Source of the DNA: RGDT01 sp964630925
GTDB lineage: Bacteria > Planctomycetota > Planctomycetia > Gemmatales > Gemmataceae
Length of the DNA: 56,705 nt
NCBI GenBank assembly: GCA_964630925.1
Contig: CAZVZK010000065.1
Location: forward strand, 1 to 56,705
Reading direction: 5' to 3'
The position numbers were made by a program, and so were the translations under genes. Of this stretch, positions 26,501-33,888 are shown piece by piece. Under the pieces are notes generated by a model. That model searched no databases, was not told the origin of the DNA, and saw only the letters and a list, made by a program, of their open reading frames with translations. Position 1 is the stretch's first letter. The number at the start of each line of letters is the position of its first letter.

Positions 26501-28675
26501 GACGGCGAAGAGGTACTCGCGCGGCGAGCTGCCGACGGTGACGCGGTACAGGCCGGTCACGTCGGTCTCGGGGAAGCGGAGGACGCTGCCATCGCCCTGC
26601 GCGGAGATGGAGACGTTGCGGGCCGGCTCGTCCTCGACGGCGCCCGCGACGATGTCGCGTGGCGGCTCGACCTTGGCGGACGCGCCGGCGACCATCGCGC
26701 CGAGGAACATCTCCAATGGGTCACCGGAGAGGAGGGCACGCTCGCGCAGGCGTGCGCCGGCGGCGTAGTTCATCGTCTCCTGCATGAGCGGCGGGAACGA
26801 CTGCGAGACGGGCCAGTTGCCCCAGTCGGAGTTGCAGGTCGTGGTGATGAGGACGACGCGCCCGCGTCCGGGGTTGCGCTCGTCCTTCTTGACCTCGTCG
26901 CCGGCCGCCTTTCCGGGCAGCGGCGGGCGCCACTCGATCATCGCCGGGCCGACGGGGGTGGCGGCCTCGGCCCCCGGCCGGGCGCCAACCTTGTAGGACG
27001 CCAGGCCGAGGACGACGCGCGGCATCTCGCCGGCGGACGCCTTGAGTGGCTTCGTGTGGATGTATTGCTTGAGGACGGGCTGGACGAGTTTCTCGCGGGC
27101 GGCGGGGTCCTGGAAGAGGCGCAGCGGGTCGAGGTGGTCGCCGTTCGACGGCACGGTGAGTTGATAGGCGATGTCAGAGCGCTTGGGCTCGGGTGGGAGC
27201 CTCTTCTCCAGCTCGGCCGGCAGCAGGCCCTTGCCGTCCTTGTACAGGGACTCGTTCCACGCACCGATGTCCACGTTGGGGCCGACGACGAAGATGACGG
27301 CGCCGCCCTGGCGGACGTGCGCCTCCAGGCGGCGGACCTCGTCGCCGGAGAGGCGGGCCACGTCGCAGACGAAGACGGCGTCCGTCCCGTCCAGGCTCCC
27401 CGTGGTGGCGTTGGCGAACTGCGCCGGCGTGAGGACGCGCGGGCGGGCCGTGATGCCCGGCGGGGGCTTGTCCTCGAACGGGTTGAGCGCGATACGCAGC
27501 CACTCCGTGGCCCGGTCGAAGGGGTCCGCCGCCGGCTTGCCGTTGACGAGCATCACCGGCACCTCGTTGCGGACGCGGACGACGGCGGAGCGCGTGTCGT
27601 CCACCTCGAGGGCGTCGTGGCCGGCGGACACCTGGATGACCCAGTCGCCCGGCTCGGGGAAGCGGTAGGTGAAGGCCACGGGCGTCTGCTGGCCCTTGCG
27701 GGCCTGCACCGGCACCTCGGCGACCTGCTTGAGCTGGAAGGCGGGCTGGGCCTGCTTCTCGCGGGCCTTGCCGACGCTGAAACGCACGTTGACCGTCTGC
27801 GTCTCGCCGTAGTTGAAGACCGTCGCCTGCACCCGCGACTCGTAGATGGTGGTCGTCACCGGGTCGCCCATCTCCAGGCCGGTGACGGCCAGGTTGGACA
27901 GCCCCTCCTGGCCGGCGTCCACGAAGACGGCCTTGGCGCCGGTCTGCTTGAAGACGGAGAGGGCGCCGGCGATGTCGCCGGGGCGGGGCGACAGCCAGCC
28001 CGACTTCTGCATGTCGGTGACGAAGTAGACCTCCTTGGCGGGGAACTTCCCGGGGGAGGCCTTGAGCAGGCCGGCGATGGTGGTGAGGGTGCCGGCGAGG
28101 TCGGCGTTGCCGTGGGTGGCGCGGAGGGCGCGGATCTCGGAGGCGACGCGCCGCCCGTCCTCGGACGGCTCGGGGACGATGCGTCGCGGCGGCGAGGCCA
28201 TGAGGACGACGGAGTAGCCGTCGCCGCTGGTGCCGCCCTCGGCGATCTGGGCGGCGAGGGTGCGCGCCTTGTCGAAGAAGGTGGAGTCGCCGGCCTTGGT
28301 CCCCATGCTGAAGGAGCCGTCGAGGACGATGATCTTGTGGGTGCGCGTGGTGCCGGAGACGAGGCCCTTTCCGCCCGTGGGGTTCATCCACCGCCACACC
28401 TTCTCGGCCCAGTCGGTGACGCTGACCATGGCCACGACGAGGAGGAGGAGGATGAGGCAGCGGACGATGAGCAGCAGGAGCTGCTCGATGCGCATCTTGC
28501 GTGAGTTCTTCTTCTGGGCGGCGAGGAGGAAGCGCATGGCCGCCCACTCGACGATGCGGAAGCGTCGGCGGTTGAGGAGGTGGATGATGATGGGGACGGA
28601 GACGGCGGCGCCTGCGACGCCGGCGGCGGCCAGGGGCGACTCGAAGATGACCGCGAAGAGAATGCCGATGATCAC
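23516..28675 (-). CDS. BatA/double-vWA/GATase-like membrane protein
   Basis: A 1719-aa protein that joins two usually separate planctomycete proteins. Residues 1-90 are the BatA N-terminal domain (IIIHLLNRRRFRIVEWAAMRFLLAA, then a membrane helix). Residues about 110-300 are a vWA domain with MIDAS motif DGSFSM at 119-124. Membrane segments follow at about 790-810, 840-865, 910-930 and 940-955. A second vWA domain has DDSYSM near 972 and TDGAST near 1115. A class-I-GATase-like flavodoxin fold is present near 1340-1450 (GGGLIVLGGERFS), and one helix at the C-terminus anchors it again. BatA-type proteins act in the envelope with MoxR ATPases. The gene is coupled to the next by a 4-bp overlap. 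Confidence 0.82.
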   Translation of the reverse strand: MIIGILFAVIFESPLAAAGVAGAAVSVPIIIHLLNRRRFRIVEWAAMRFLLAAQKKNSRKMRIEQLLLLIVRCLILLLLVVAMVSVTDWAEKVWRWMNPTGGKGLVSGTTRTHKIIVLDGSFSMGTKAGDSTFFDKARTLAAQIAEGGTSGDGYSVVLMASPPRRIVPEPSEDGRRVASEIRALRATHGNADLAGTLTTIAGLLKASPGKFPAKEVYFVTDMQKSGWLSPRPGDIAGALSVFKQTGAKAVFVDAGQEGLSNLAVTGLEMGDPVTTTIYESRVQATVFNYGETQTVNVRFSVGKAREKQAQPAFQLKQVAEVPVQARKGQQTPVAFTYRFPEPGDWVIQVSAGHDALEVDDTRSAVVRVRNEVPVMLVNGKPAADPFDRATEWLRIALNPFEDKPPPGITARPRVLTPAQFANATTGSLDGTDAVFVCDVARLSGDEVRRLEAHVRQGGAVIFVVGPNVDIGAWNESLYKDGKGLLPAELEKRLPPEPKRSDIAYQLTVPSNGDHLDPLRLFQDPAAREKLVQPVLKQYIHTKPLKASAGEMPRVVLGLASYKVGARPGAEAATPVGPAMIEWRPPLPGKAAGDEVKKDERNPGRGRVVLITTTCNSDWGNWPVSQSFPPLMQETMNYAAGARLRERALLSGDPLEMFLGAMVAGASAKVEPPRDIVAGAVEDEPARNVSISAQGDGSVLRFPETDVTGLYRVTVGSSPREYLFAVNPPAASDDQVTSESNPARISPEDLERAYPEWDVQVVTDLARVKHAVPASVDTTEVVYAPQGPPLARILLLTVLVLILLEVVLAWRFGHYSATASLPQDGPPQKPGLAQYALWASPALLFAGLAAVGFVLLHHLATGDFLGFLPDSFRSFAERAMNVPPPAAGEGSRWRLEYSSYFSDPKADPWLVATLLVLAGVGIAFIYQQEGNDISARFRALLVCLRVGILLLMLCVFLPQLRLYFERQGWPDVVILIDDSYSMSTLDAYRDPKIKEAADGLAEKADLTEEEKDEVARVVASKGGLTKASRLRLAQTLLAKGDDWLREAMDRRKVRLHVYRFASRAQRLESATTAGEIEKVGNKIREMKADPAHDTTQVGTAIRQVLNDFRGSSLAAVIIVTDGASTEGEGLERVGKHADSLNVPLMFVGVGDAHEQRDLYLHDLQAPDSVYVNDRINFQLKVTAQGFPAGVSVPVSLYEKGKEKPLDTKPVRIPEGGRTVDVRLQHRPTEQGEKTYVLRVPVQEGEVDRENNQIEKTVYARESKMLKVLYVEGYRRYEYHYLKTLLERESARVKGNKSVDLKVVLQDGDPDAPGQDRTMLSGFPVPVRGADTHTDKDDLWAYDVVILGDVDPDPRGGGGRWAGHMKDLAEWVQERGGGLIVLGGERFSPHAYRNGPLKDVLPIDVSAEGDGGEDDAVTEGYRLELTPSGRTKSMFRFAPDEREGDEIWGKLKEMYWFPQGYTPKRAAEVLAVHPTAKGNGKDGGRHPLVVEHMAGSGRCLFLGVSETWRWNWREDQAHYNRFWIEAIRYIARSKIDRVELRLDRQTPYRRGEPIKMTVLFPDDQKALDEKAEVKVVYERNPIGKPADKETRSVQLSRLAGTKGTYEATLTQTPEGEYRFSLVTPDVKPRPRAECKVLAPPGEMEMLRMNEEEMKKAAEVSRGKFYTLDTFGKVIDDLPSGSRVTVNAQGQPVTVWNSWMLFLLALGLFTVEWLLRKTKNLL

Positions 28676-28751
28676 GGGAGGGACCTCACAGTACTCTCTT
28701 CCATCCTAACCGGAGGCGGGCGATTCTCAATGGGGGCGGCAGGCGGACACG

Positions 28752-31700
28752 TCATCGCCACCCCCCGGAGAGGACGAAGGGCGCCCAGTAGTACGGATGC
28801 AGCCGCCCGCCCTTCGGCAGCACGGCGGCGATCTTCCCCACCCCGCGGGGCTTGCCGTCCAGGGTCTTGCCCGCCAGCAGGGCGAGCTGCGCCTGCCGCA
28901 GGGCGTCGGCGGCGCCGGCGGGGGCCTTCGCGTCCCAGGCGATGGAGTAGAAGTCGGACATGAGGGCCTTGGTGGCGAAGTCGTCCACGTTCCAGAGGCT
29001 GGCGACCACGGTCCGCGCCCCGGCCACCGCGAAGGCGCGCTGCAACCCGAGCAACCCCTCGCCGCCCGCCTCCCTACCGAGCCCCGTCTCGCAGGCGCTC
29101 AGCACCGCCAGCTCCAACTTCGAGAGGTCCATCTCCGACACCTCCAGCGCCGTCAGGATGCCGTCCTCCTCCCCTGCCCTCCCCCCGCGGTTGGCGCCGG
29201 CGAGGACGAGGCCGGACAACAGCAGGGGGTGCCAGCCGGTCACGGCCTGCCGCGCCAGTCCGGCGGGGCCCGCGTGCCCCGCGGCGCTCTTGACCTCCTC
29301 GGGGGCGAAGAAGCCGTGCGTGGCGAGGTGGGCGTAACGCACCCTCGGCAGCGCCTCGCGCACGGCGGCCTTCGTGGCGCCGGTGCGGGCGAGGTCGAAC
29401 GGGGAATGTCCGGCGAACAGGGCGCGGAACGACTTGCCGACAGACGCCCCCTCGGCGCCGGCGGCGTCGAGCCGCGCCCACCCACCCGGGCCGGACGGCG
29501 CGGAGCGGCGGCCTCCCCTGGCATCACGGGGGTGGGAAACGGCATCGTAATCCACATCGGAGACGACCAAGAGCGAAGCGGGGTGGCGGCCCTCGGGCCT
29601 CACCGTCAGCTCGGGGAGGGCGGCGGGCACGGGGACGACGGCGATGGCCACGTCCTCGATCAGGTATCCCTCCTTCTTCCCGGGGAGGGCCGCGAATGGC
29701 ACGGTGCCGAGGGCCCCGTCCGGCGAGACGAGTAGCAACTTCACGCCACCCAGGTGGCCCTCCAGGGGCGCGAGGACGAGGTCCTTGACCCGCCTCCCGG
29801 CCTCGCGCTCCGGCTTGATCCCGGCCAGAAGGGCCCTCCACCGCTGGACGGCCTCCTCGATGCGCCCGGCCTCGCCCAGGTCAACACGGGCCGGCGGCTT
29901 GTTCCTGCGGGTGACGAAGGCGATGAGGCGGCGCGGGCCGTCGGTCTTGCCGTCCTTGTCGGGGAGGCCGTGATGGCGGAGGACCAGGTAGTCGATGAGG
30001 GCGGCGTCCTCGGGCAGGGCGTCCGCGAGGGCCTTCGGTGAGGGGGCCTCCTTCTCGCGTGCCTCGCGTGCGGCGGCGGAGCGGCGGAACAGCTCGGCCT
30101 GTAACCGCTCCTGCTCGGAGGTGAGGCGCTCGGCCGCCTCGCGCGGGGGGGTCGGAGACGCGGCAAGGGCGGCGATGCGTCGCGTGGTGGCCTGGAGGTC
30201 GTCGGCGAGCTTCCGGGTTGCGGGGTCGGCGGAGAGGCGGGCGAAGAGGCGGGCCTGACGTTGCCGGAGCATGACCGCGCCCTTCCACGCGAGGAGGTGG
30301 GGGTAGCCTCCGGTGTCGGGGAAGGAGAGGCGGAGGTCGAGGACGTGGCGCAGGGCGTCGGCGCTGTCGAGCTGCTGGCGGTCGGACTGGGTGGAGGCGT
30401 TGCGGCGCAGGTGGTCCGCCAGGAGGGCGGCGGCCTTCTCCGCGAGGGGGAGGGCGGCGCCGGGGTCGCCGAGGGCCAGCAGCAGGCCGGCCTGGTTCTT
30501 CAGGGCGGCCGAGTAGACCGGGTGCCTGCGTCCCGAGGTCCCCTCGATCACCGCGAGCGACTCACGCAGGACGGGGAGCGCGGCCTTGGCGTCCCCCATC
30601 CGCCAAAGGGCCGCGGCGTGATTGTTCAGGACCGCAGCATAGTTGGGGTGCCGGCGCCCCACGGCCTTTTCGGTCAGCTCGAGCGCCTCGCGGATGAGGG
30701 GGAGGGCGGCCTCGTGATCCCCGAGGTGGAGGCGCAGGGAGGCCAGCACCTCCAGGCTCTGCGCGTGGTCCAGTGGCCTGAGCGACTTCACACCCTCGGT
30801 CAGCCTCCGCGACTCCTCGCAGTACGGGAGGGCCTCCTTGGCATCCCCCAGGAGGTGGAGGGACGCCAGGTGGTGCAGGCACCTGGCGTAGAGGGGGTGC
30901 CGGCGTCCCAGCGTGTCCCTGGCCAACTTCAGCGCCTTGCGCGAGAGCGGCAAGGCGGCCTTGAAGTCGCCGGTGGCCGTCAGCATCATGGCCAGGTTGA
31001 TCAGGGACTCGACGTGGAGGTTGCGCTCGGGCCCCGCCTCGCAGAACTTCAGCGCCTCTCGGGCGAGGGGGAGGGCGGCCCCGTACTCGCCCAGGGCGAG
31101 GTGCAGGCCGGCCAGCCGCCTCATCGCCCAGACGGTGTCGTGGTGGCCGTGGCCCGACAACGCCCTTCGGAGGGCCAGCTCCTCGCGGAGGAATGGCAAG
31201 GCCGCCTGATGGTCCCCCATATCCTGGAGGAGCTCGGCGAGGTTGAAGAGGCAGATGACGTGGTCGGGGTGCCGGAGGCCGAACGCCTCCCGGGCCAGCC
31301 CGAGCGCCTCCCGGTAGAGAGGGAGGGCGGAGTCGTGGTCGCCGGTGCGGCTGAGCAGTTTGGCCAGGACGCTCAGGGCCGCGCCGTAGTCGGCGTGGGC
31401 AGGCCCGAGCGCCCCCCGGAGCAACTTTACCGCCTGCTTCGCGGGAGGGATGGCCCTGGCGTCCTGACCTTTCAGCAACAGCTCATTGGCCTCCGCGGCG
31501 AGCCCCTTCGCCCGCCGGACGGCCTCGCGCTGCGCCGGCGTCCGCGTGGCCTGCGCCCGGGCATGGGCGAGGCTGATCCGGGCATCGACGGCTTTCCAGT
31601 GGCCCTCCCCGAAGAGGCCCGACGCGATCCTCAGCACCCGCTCGCGGTGCGCCGCCGCCTCCTCCCATCCGTCGCGCCCCTCCTCCCAGTTGGCGAGCCA

Positions 31701-31943
31701 GGAGGAGGCCGCCAGGACGGGCCAGGCCAGCTCGCCCTGGCCGCGACGGGCCACGGCGAGCGCACCGGCCATCGAGGCCAGCGCGTCCGTCACCTTGCCG
31801 GCCCGGTGCTCCGAGTGGGCACGCGCGAAGAGTGTGCCGGCCTCGCGCTCCAGCCCCTTGTCCGCCGGCGTCGGGCGCGCCGGCGGCGCTGCGCCCGGGA
31901 CGAGCGCCGACGCGAGCAACGCGATCGGCAGCAGCGCGTGCAT
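28752..31943 (-). CDS. Exported TPR-CHAT protease
   Basis: A 1063-aa protein with a signal peptide (MHALLPIALLASALVPGAAPP). Residues about 30-530 are at least ten kinesin-light-chain-type TPRs of 42 residues (KALKLARDTLGRRHPLYARCLHHLASL is a typical unit). A helical linker follows (to about 700), and the C-terminus is a CHAT domain. CHAT is a caspase/separase-like cysteine protease; the candidate catalytic pair is His876 (HLATHGFF) and Cys951 (VLSACETGLG), both in good context. The export signal is unusual, since CHAT proteases are mostly cytosolic. It lies between the DUF58 and BatA/vWA genes with 9-bp and 76-bp gaps. Confidence 0.85.
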   Translation of the reverse strand: MHALLPIALLASALVPGAAPPARPTPADKGLEREAGTLFARAHSEHRAGKVTDALASMAGALAVARRGQGELAWPVLAASSWLANWEEGRDGWEEAAAHRERVLRIASGLFGEGHWKAVDARISLAHARAQATRTPAQREAVRRAKGLAAEANELLLKGQDARAIPPAKQAVKLLRGALGPAHADYGAALSVLAKLLSRTGDHDSALPLYREALGLAREAFGLRHPDHVICLFNLAELLQDMGDHQAALPFLREELALRRALSGHGHHDTVWAMRRLAGLHLALGEYGAALPLAREALKFCEAGPERNLHVESLINLAMMLTATGDFKAALPLSRKALKLARDTLGRRHPLYARCLHHLASLHLLGDAKEALPYCEESRRLTEGVKSLRPLDHAQSLEVLASLRLHLGDHEAALPLIREALELTEKAVGRRHPNYAAVLNNHAAALWRMGDAKAALPVLRESLAVIEGTSGRRHPVYSAALKNQAGLLLALGDPGAALPLAEKAAALLADHLRRNASTQSDRQQLDSADALRHVLDLRLSFPDTGGYPHLLAWKGAVMLRQRQARLFARLSADPATRKLADDLQATTRRIAALAASPTPPREAAERLTSEQERLQAELFRRSAAAREAREKEAPSPKALADALPEDAALIDYLVLRHHGLPDKDGKTDGPRRLIAFVTRRNKPPARVDLGEAGRIEEAVQRWRALLAGIKPEREAGRRVKDLVLAPLEGHLGGVKLLLVSPDGALGTVPFAALPGKKEGYLIEDVAIAVVPVPAALPELTVRPEGRHPASLLVVSDVDYDAVSHPRDARGGRRSAPSGPGGWARLDAAGAEGASVGKSFRALFAGHSPFDLARTGATKAAVREALPRVRYAHLATHGFFAPEEVKSAAGHAGPAGLARQAVTGWHPLLLSGLVLAGANRGGRAGEEDGILTALEVSEMDLSKLELAVLSACETGLGREAGGEGLLGLQRAFAVAGARTVVASLWNVDDFATKALMSDFYSIAWDAKAPAGAADALRQAQLALLAGKTLDGKPRGVGKIAAVLPKGGRLHPYYWAPFVLSGGWR

Positions 31944-31952
31944 CTTCCCCTC

Positions 31953-32879
31953 CTACCGGGAGCGAGAGAGGCGGTGGGCGAGATACGTGGCCAGCACCTT
32001 GCCGAGCGAGCCGTCGGTCTTGAGCTGGACGTGGTCGATGTTCTGCATGAGGCACCCGCGCTGGAGCTGGGTGTTGAATTCCAGGATCTCTTCCAGGTAG
32101 CCGTCCCGCAAGGAACGCGGGTCGGTGAGGAGGTCGCCCGTCTGCTCCAGGCCCTTGAACAGCGTCGCCTCGTTGAAGGGGAAGGCCAGCTCGGCGGGGT
32201 CCAGCACCTGCATGACGACGACCTCGTGGCGGCGGTGGCGCAGATGCTTCAGCCCGGCCATGATGTCGTCCAGCTCGTCGAAACAATCCGAGATCAGCAC
32301 GAGGATGCCGCGGCGTCCGATGCGTTCGGCGAGGTCGTGCATGATGGGGGCGAGGCGTGTGCGCCGCGGGCCGGGGCCGCGGTTCAGGATATTGACGACC
32401 TGCTTGAGGTGCGACTGCTGGGACGAGGGGCGGAGGAAGTTGCGGACGGCGTCGTCGTAGGTGACCATGCCGACGCCGTCCTGCTGGTGGACGGTGAGGT
32501 AGGCGAGGGCGGCGGCGGCCATGCAGGCGTAGTCGTACTTGCGGAGGAGGGGCTTGCCGTCGGGCCCCTTCTCGCCGGAGCCGTAGGCCATCGACTCGCT
32601 GGCGTCCACGAGGACCCAGAGGTCGAGGTTGGTCTCCTGCTCGTACTGCTTGATGTAGAAGCGTCCGAGGCGTGAGTAGACCTTCCAGTCGAGGTGCTTG
32701 AGGTCGTCGCCGGGGACGTACTCGCGGTGCTCGGTGAATTCGACGGAGAAGCCGTGGTAGGGGCTCTTGTGCATGCCGGAGAGGTAGCCCTCGACGATGA
32801 GGCGTGCCTGCAGCTCGAGGGAGCGCACCTTGGCGAGGGCCAGGGGGTCGAGGTACTTGTGCGGGTCGTCCATCGCCAT
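31953..32879 (-). CDS. DUF58 vWA-type protein
   Basis: A 308-aa cytosolic protein. The DUF58 opening is clear (LSGMHKSPYHGFSVEFTEHREYVPGDDLKHLDWKVYSR, with the invariant RxYxPGDxxxxxDW core), and the vWA part begins LWVLVDASESM with the MIDAS DxSxS residues. DUF58 proteins bind or are remodelled by MoxR AAA+ ATPases and link them to membrane vWA proteins such as BatA. Here MoxR is separated from DUF58 by three small genes, while the CHAT protease follows at 9 bp. A second ATG two residues later (32873) is also possible. Confidence 0.85.
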   Translation of the reverse strand: MAMDDPHKYLDPLALAKVRSLELQARLIVEGYLSGMHKSPYHGFSVEFTEHREYVPGDDLKHLDWKVYSRLGRFYIKQYEQETNLDLWVLVDASESMAYGSGEKGPDGKPLLRKYDYACMAAAALAYLTVHQQDGVGMVTYDDAVRNFLRPSSQQSHLKQVVNILNRGPGPRRTRLAPIMHDLAERIGRRGILVLISDCFDELDDIMAGLKHLRHRRHEVVVMQVLDPAELAFPFNEATLFKGLEQTGDLLTDPRSLRDGYLEEILEFNTQLQRGCLMQNIDHVQLKTDGSLGKVLATYLAHRLSRSR

Positions 32880-32881
32880 CG

Positions 32882-33130
32882 CTATTCCTCGCTGAAATCA
32901 AGGCACGTCGCGTCAGGGTCGATGACCAATCCGAAGGGCGGCCTATCGCCCTGTTCGACTGCGAGGCCTAATCCGTAGTCGGCGATGACTCGTCCGTCAT
33001 CGAGGTCGAGGAGGTTGAGGACTCCCATCTCCTCAGCGGAGATGACGAAGTCCAGAAGTTCCTCCTTCGAGAGGCCGGCGTCGGCGGCGTGCCTGAGCTG
33101 ATCCTGGGTGGGCCGGTGTCCCACAATCAT
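32882..33130 (-). CDS. Hypothetical small acidic protein (82 aa)
   Basis: An 82-aa soluble acidic protein. The first half is helical (QLRHAADAGLSKEELLDFVISAEEMG) and the second half is beta-strand-like (LLDLDDGRVIADYG; FGLVIDPDATCLDF). No family is recognised. It ends 3 bp before the DUF58 start and begins 31 bp downstream of the ParE-like gene, so it should be part of the operon. The high content of Asp and Glu would suit an inhibitor or adaptor of one of the neighbours. Confidence 0.55.
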   Translation of the reverse strand: MIVGHRPTQDQLRHAADAGLSKEELLDFVISAEEMGVLNLLDLDDGRVIADYGLGLAVEQGDRPPFGLVIDPDATCLDFSEE

Positions 33131-33160
33131 TCCCTCTCTTCGAGGCTCTGGAGACAGGGC

Positions 33161-33454
33161 TCATTCCTCGTCGTGGCCCATGAGCGTGACTCTGAGAATC
33201 CAGACGTATTCAGAGCCGGGATACACCGCGTAGCGAAAACCGACCGGGGCGATAGCCGCGTTCAGGACGATGGCGATACGGCCGTAATAGTGGTTGCGTA
33301 TCTCGCCACGGTCCATCGGGTCGGCGAGGACCTCGCGGAGCAACCTGCCGTAGGCCTCCACGAACCGCGCCTCCATCCCGGCACGGCTGGCGACCTCCTG
33401 CAAGTGTGCCACCTGTGCCAGCACCTCGTCGCTGATCGTCAAGCGGTACGCCAT
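33161..33454 (-). CDS. ParE/RelE-like small protein
   Basis: A 97-aa protein with two N-terminal helices (SDEVLAQVAHLQEVASRAG; RFVEAYGRLLREVLADP) followed by three strands (GRIAIVLNAAIAPVG; FRYAVYPGSEYVWILRVTLMGHDE). This alpha-alpha-beta-beta-beta order is that of RelE/ParE-superfamily toxins. No sequence identity to a named toxin is claimed, and the usual C-terminal basic catalytic residues are not obvious. The gene before it (33469-33879) is 14 bp away and could be the partner. Placement inside the MoxR/DUF58 operon is unusual for a toxin-antitoxin pair. Confidence 0.5.
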   Translation of the reverse strand: MAYRLTISDEVLAQVAHLQEVASRAGMEARFVEAYGRLLREVLADPMDRGEIRNHYYGRIAIVLNAAIAPVGFRYAVYPGSEYVWILRVTLMGHDEE

Positions 33455-33468
33455 CGCTCACCTTCCAT

Positions 33469-33879
33469 TCAGGCCGCGTCCTCACCGGCGGCGGGGGGCG
33501 CCCGCCTCCTCATCCGCTCCTCCATCTGGCGGAGGCCCTCGAAGGCATCATTCGGCTTGGCCAACCCGGCCTCGATGCGGTCCATCTCCGCCTCCACCTC
33601 GTCCAGCGTCTCCGGCGCTTCCAGCAGCCTGTTCGCCTCTTCGACCTGTGCGGCCTTGAGGATGGCCTCGCTGGCTGCGAACGCCGCCAGGTCGCGCAGC
33701 CGTGCCGCCGCCTCCGTGTCTCCCGCGGCCTCGGCGGCGAGGAAGATGCCTTCGACGATGCCCTTGTTACGGGCGGTGCCGCCGGTGAGCCGACACAGAA
33801 TCGGCTCCCAGCAGCGTCGCCTCTCGGGCGGAAGTGTCGCCGCCCTCGTCGCCAGCTCAGACAGCTCCTGATCAGTCAT
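33469..33879 (-). CDS. Hypothetical helical protein (136 aa), possible partner of the ParE-like gene
   Basis: A 136-aa, all-helical, Ala/Glu-rich protein (DLAAFAASEAILKAAQVEEAN; TLDEVEAEMDRIEAGLAKP) with a C-terminal basic/Pro tail (MEERMRRRAPPAAGEDAA). No known DNA-binding motif such as a ribbon-helix-helix is clear. It starts 9 bp after MoxR ends and stops 14 bp before the ParE-like gene, so it is translated as part of the same operon. It may be an antitoxin-like or adaptor subunit, but this is only position-based inference. Confidence 0.55.
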   Translation of the reverse strand: MTDQELSELATRAATLPPERRRCWEPILCRLTGGTARNKGIVEGIFLAAEAAGDTEAAARLRDLAAFAASEAILKAAQVEEANRLLEAPETLDEVEAEMDRIEAGLAKPNDAFEGLRQMEERMRRRAPPAAGEDAA

Positions 33880-33888
33880 CGTCGCACC

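Noticed and set aside
24128..28504. 1458-aa plus-strand frame opposite the BatA/vWA gene
   Set aside because: Composition (Val/Arg/Gly/His) is typical of an antisense shadow in high-GC DNA, and no domain is visible.
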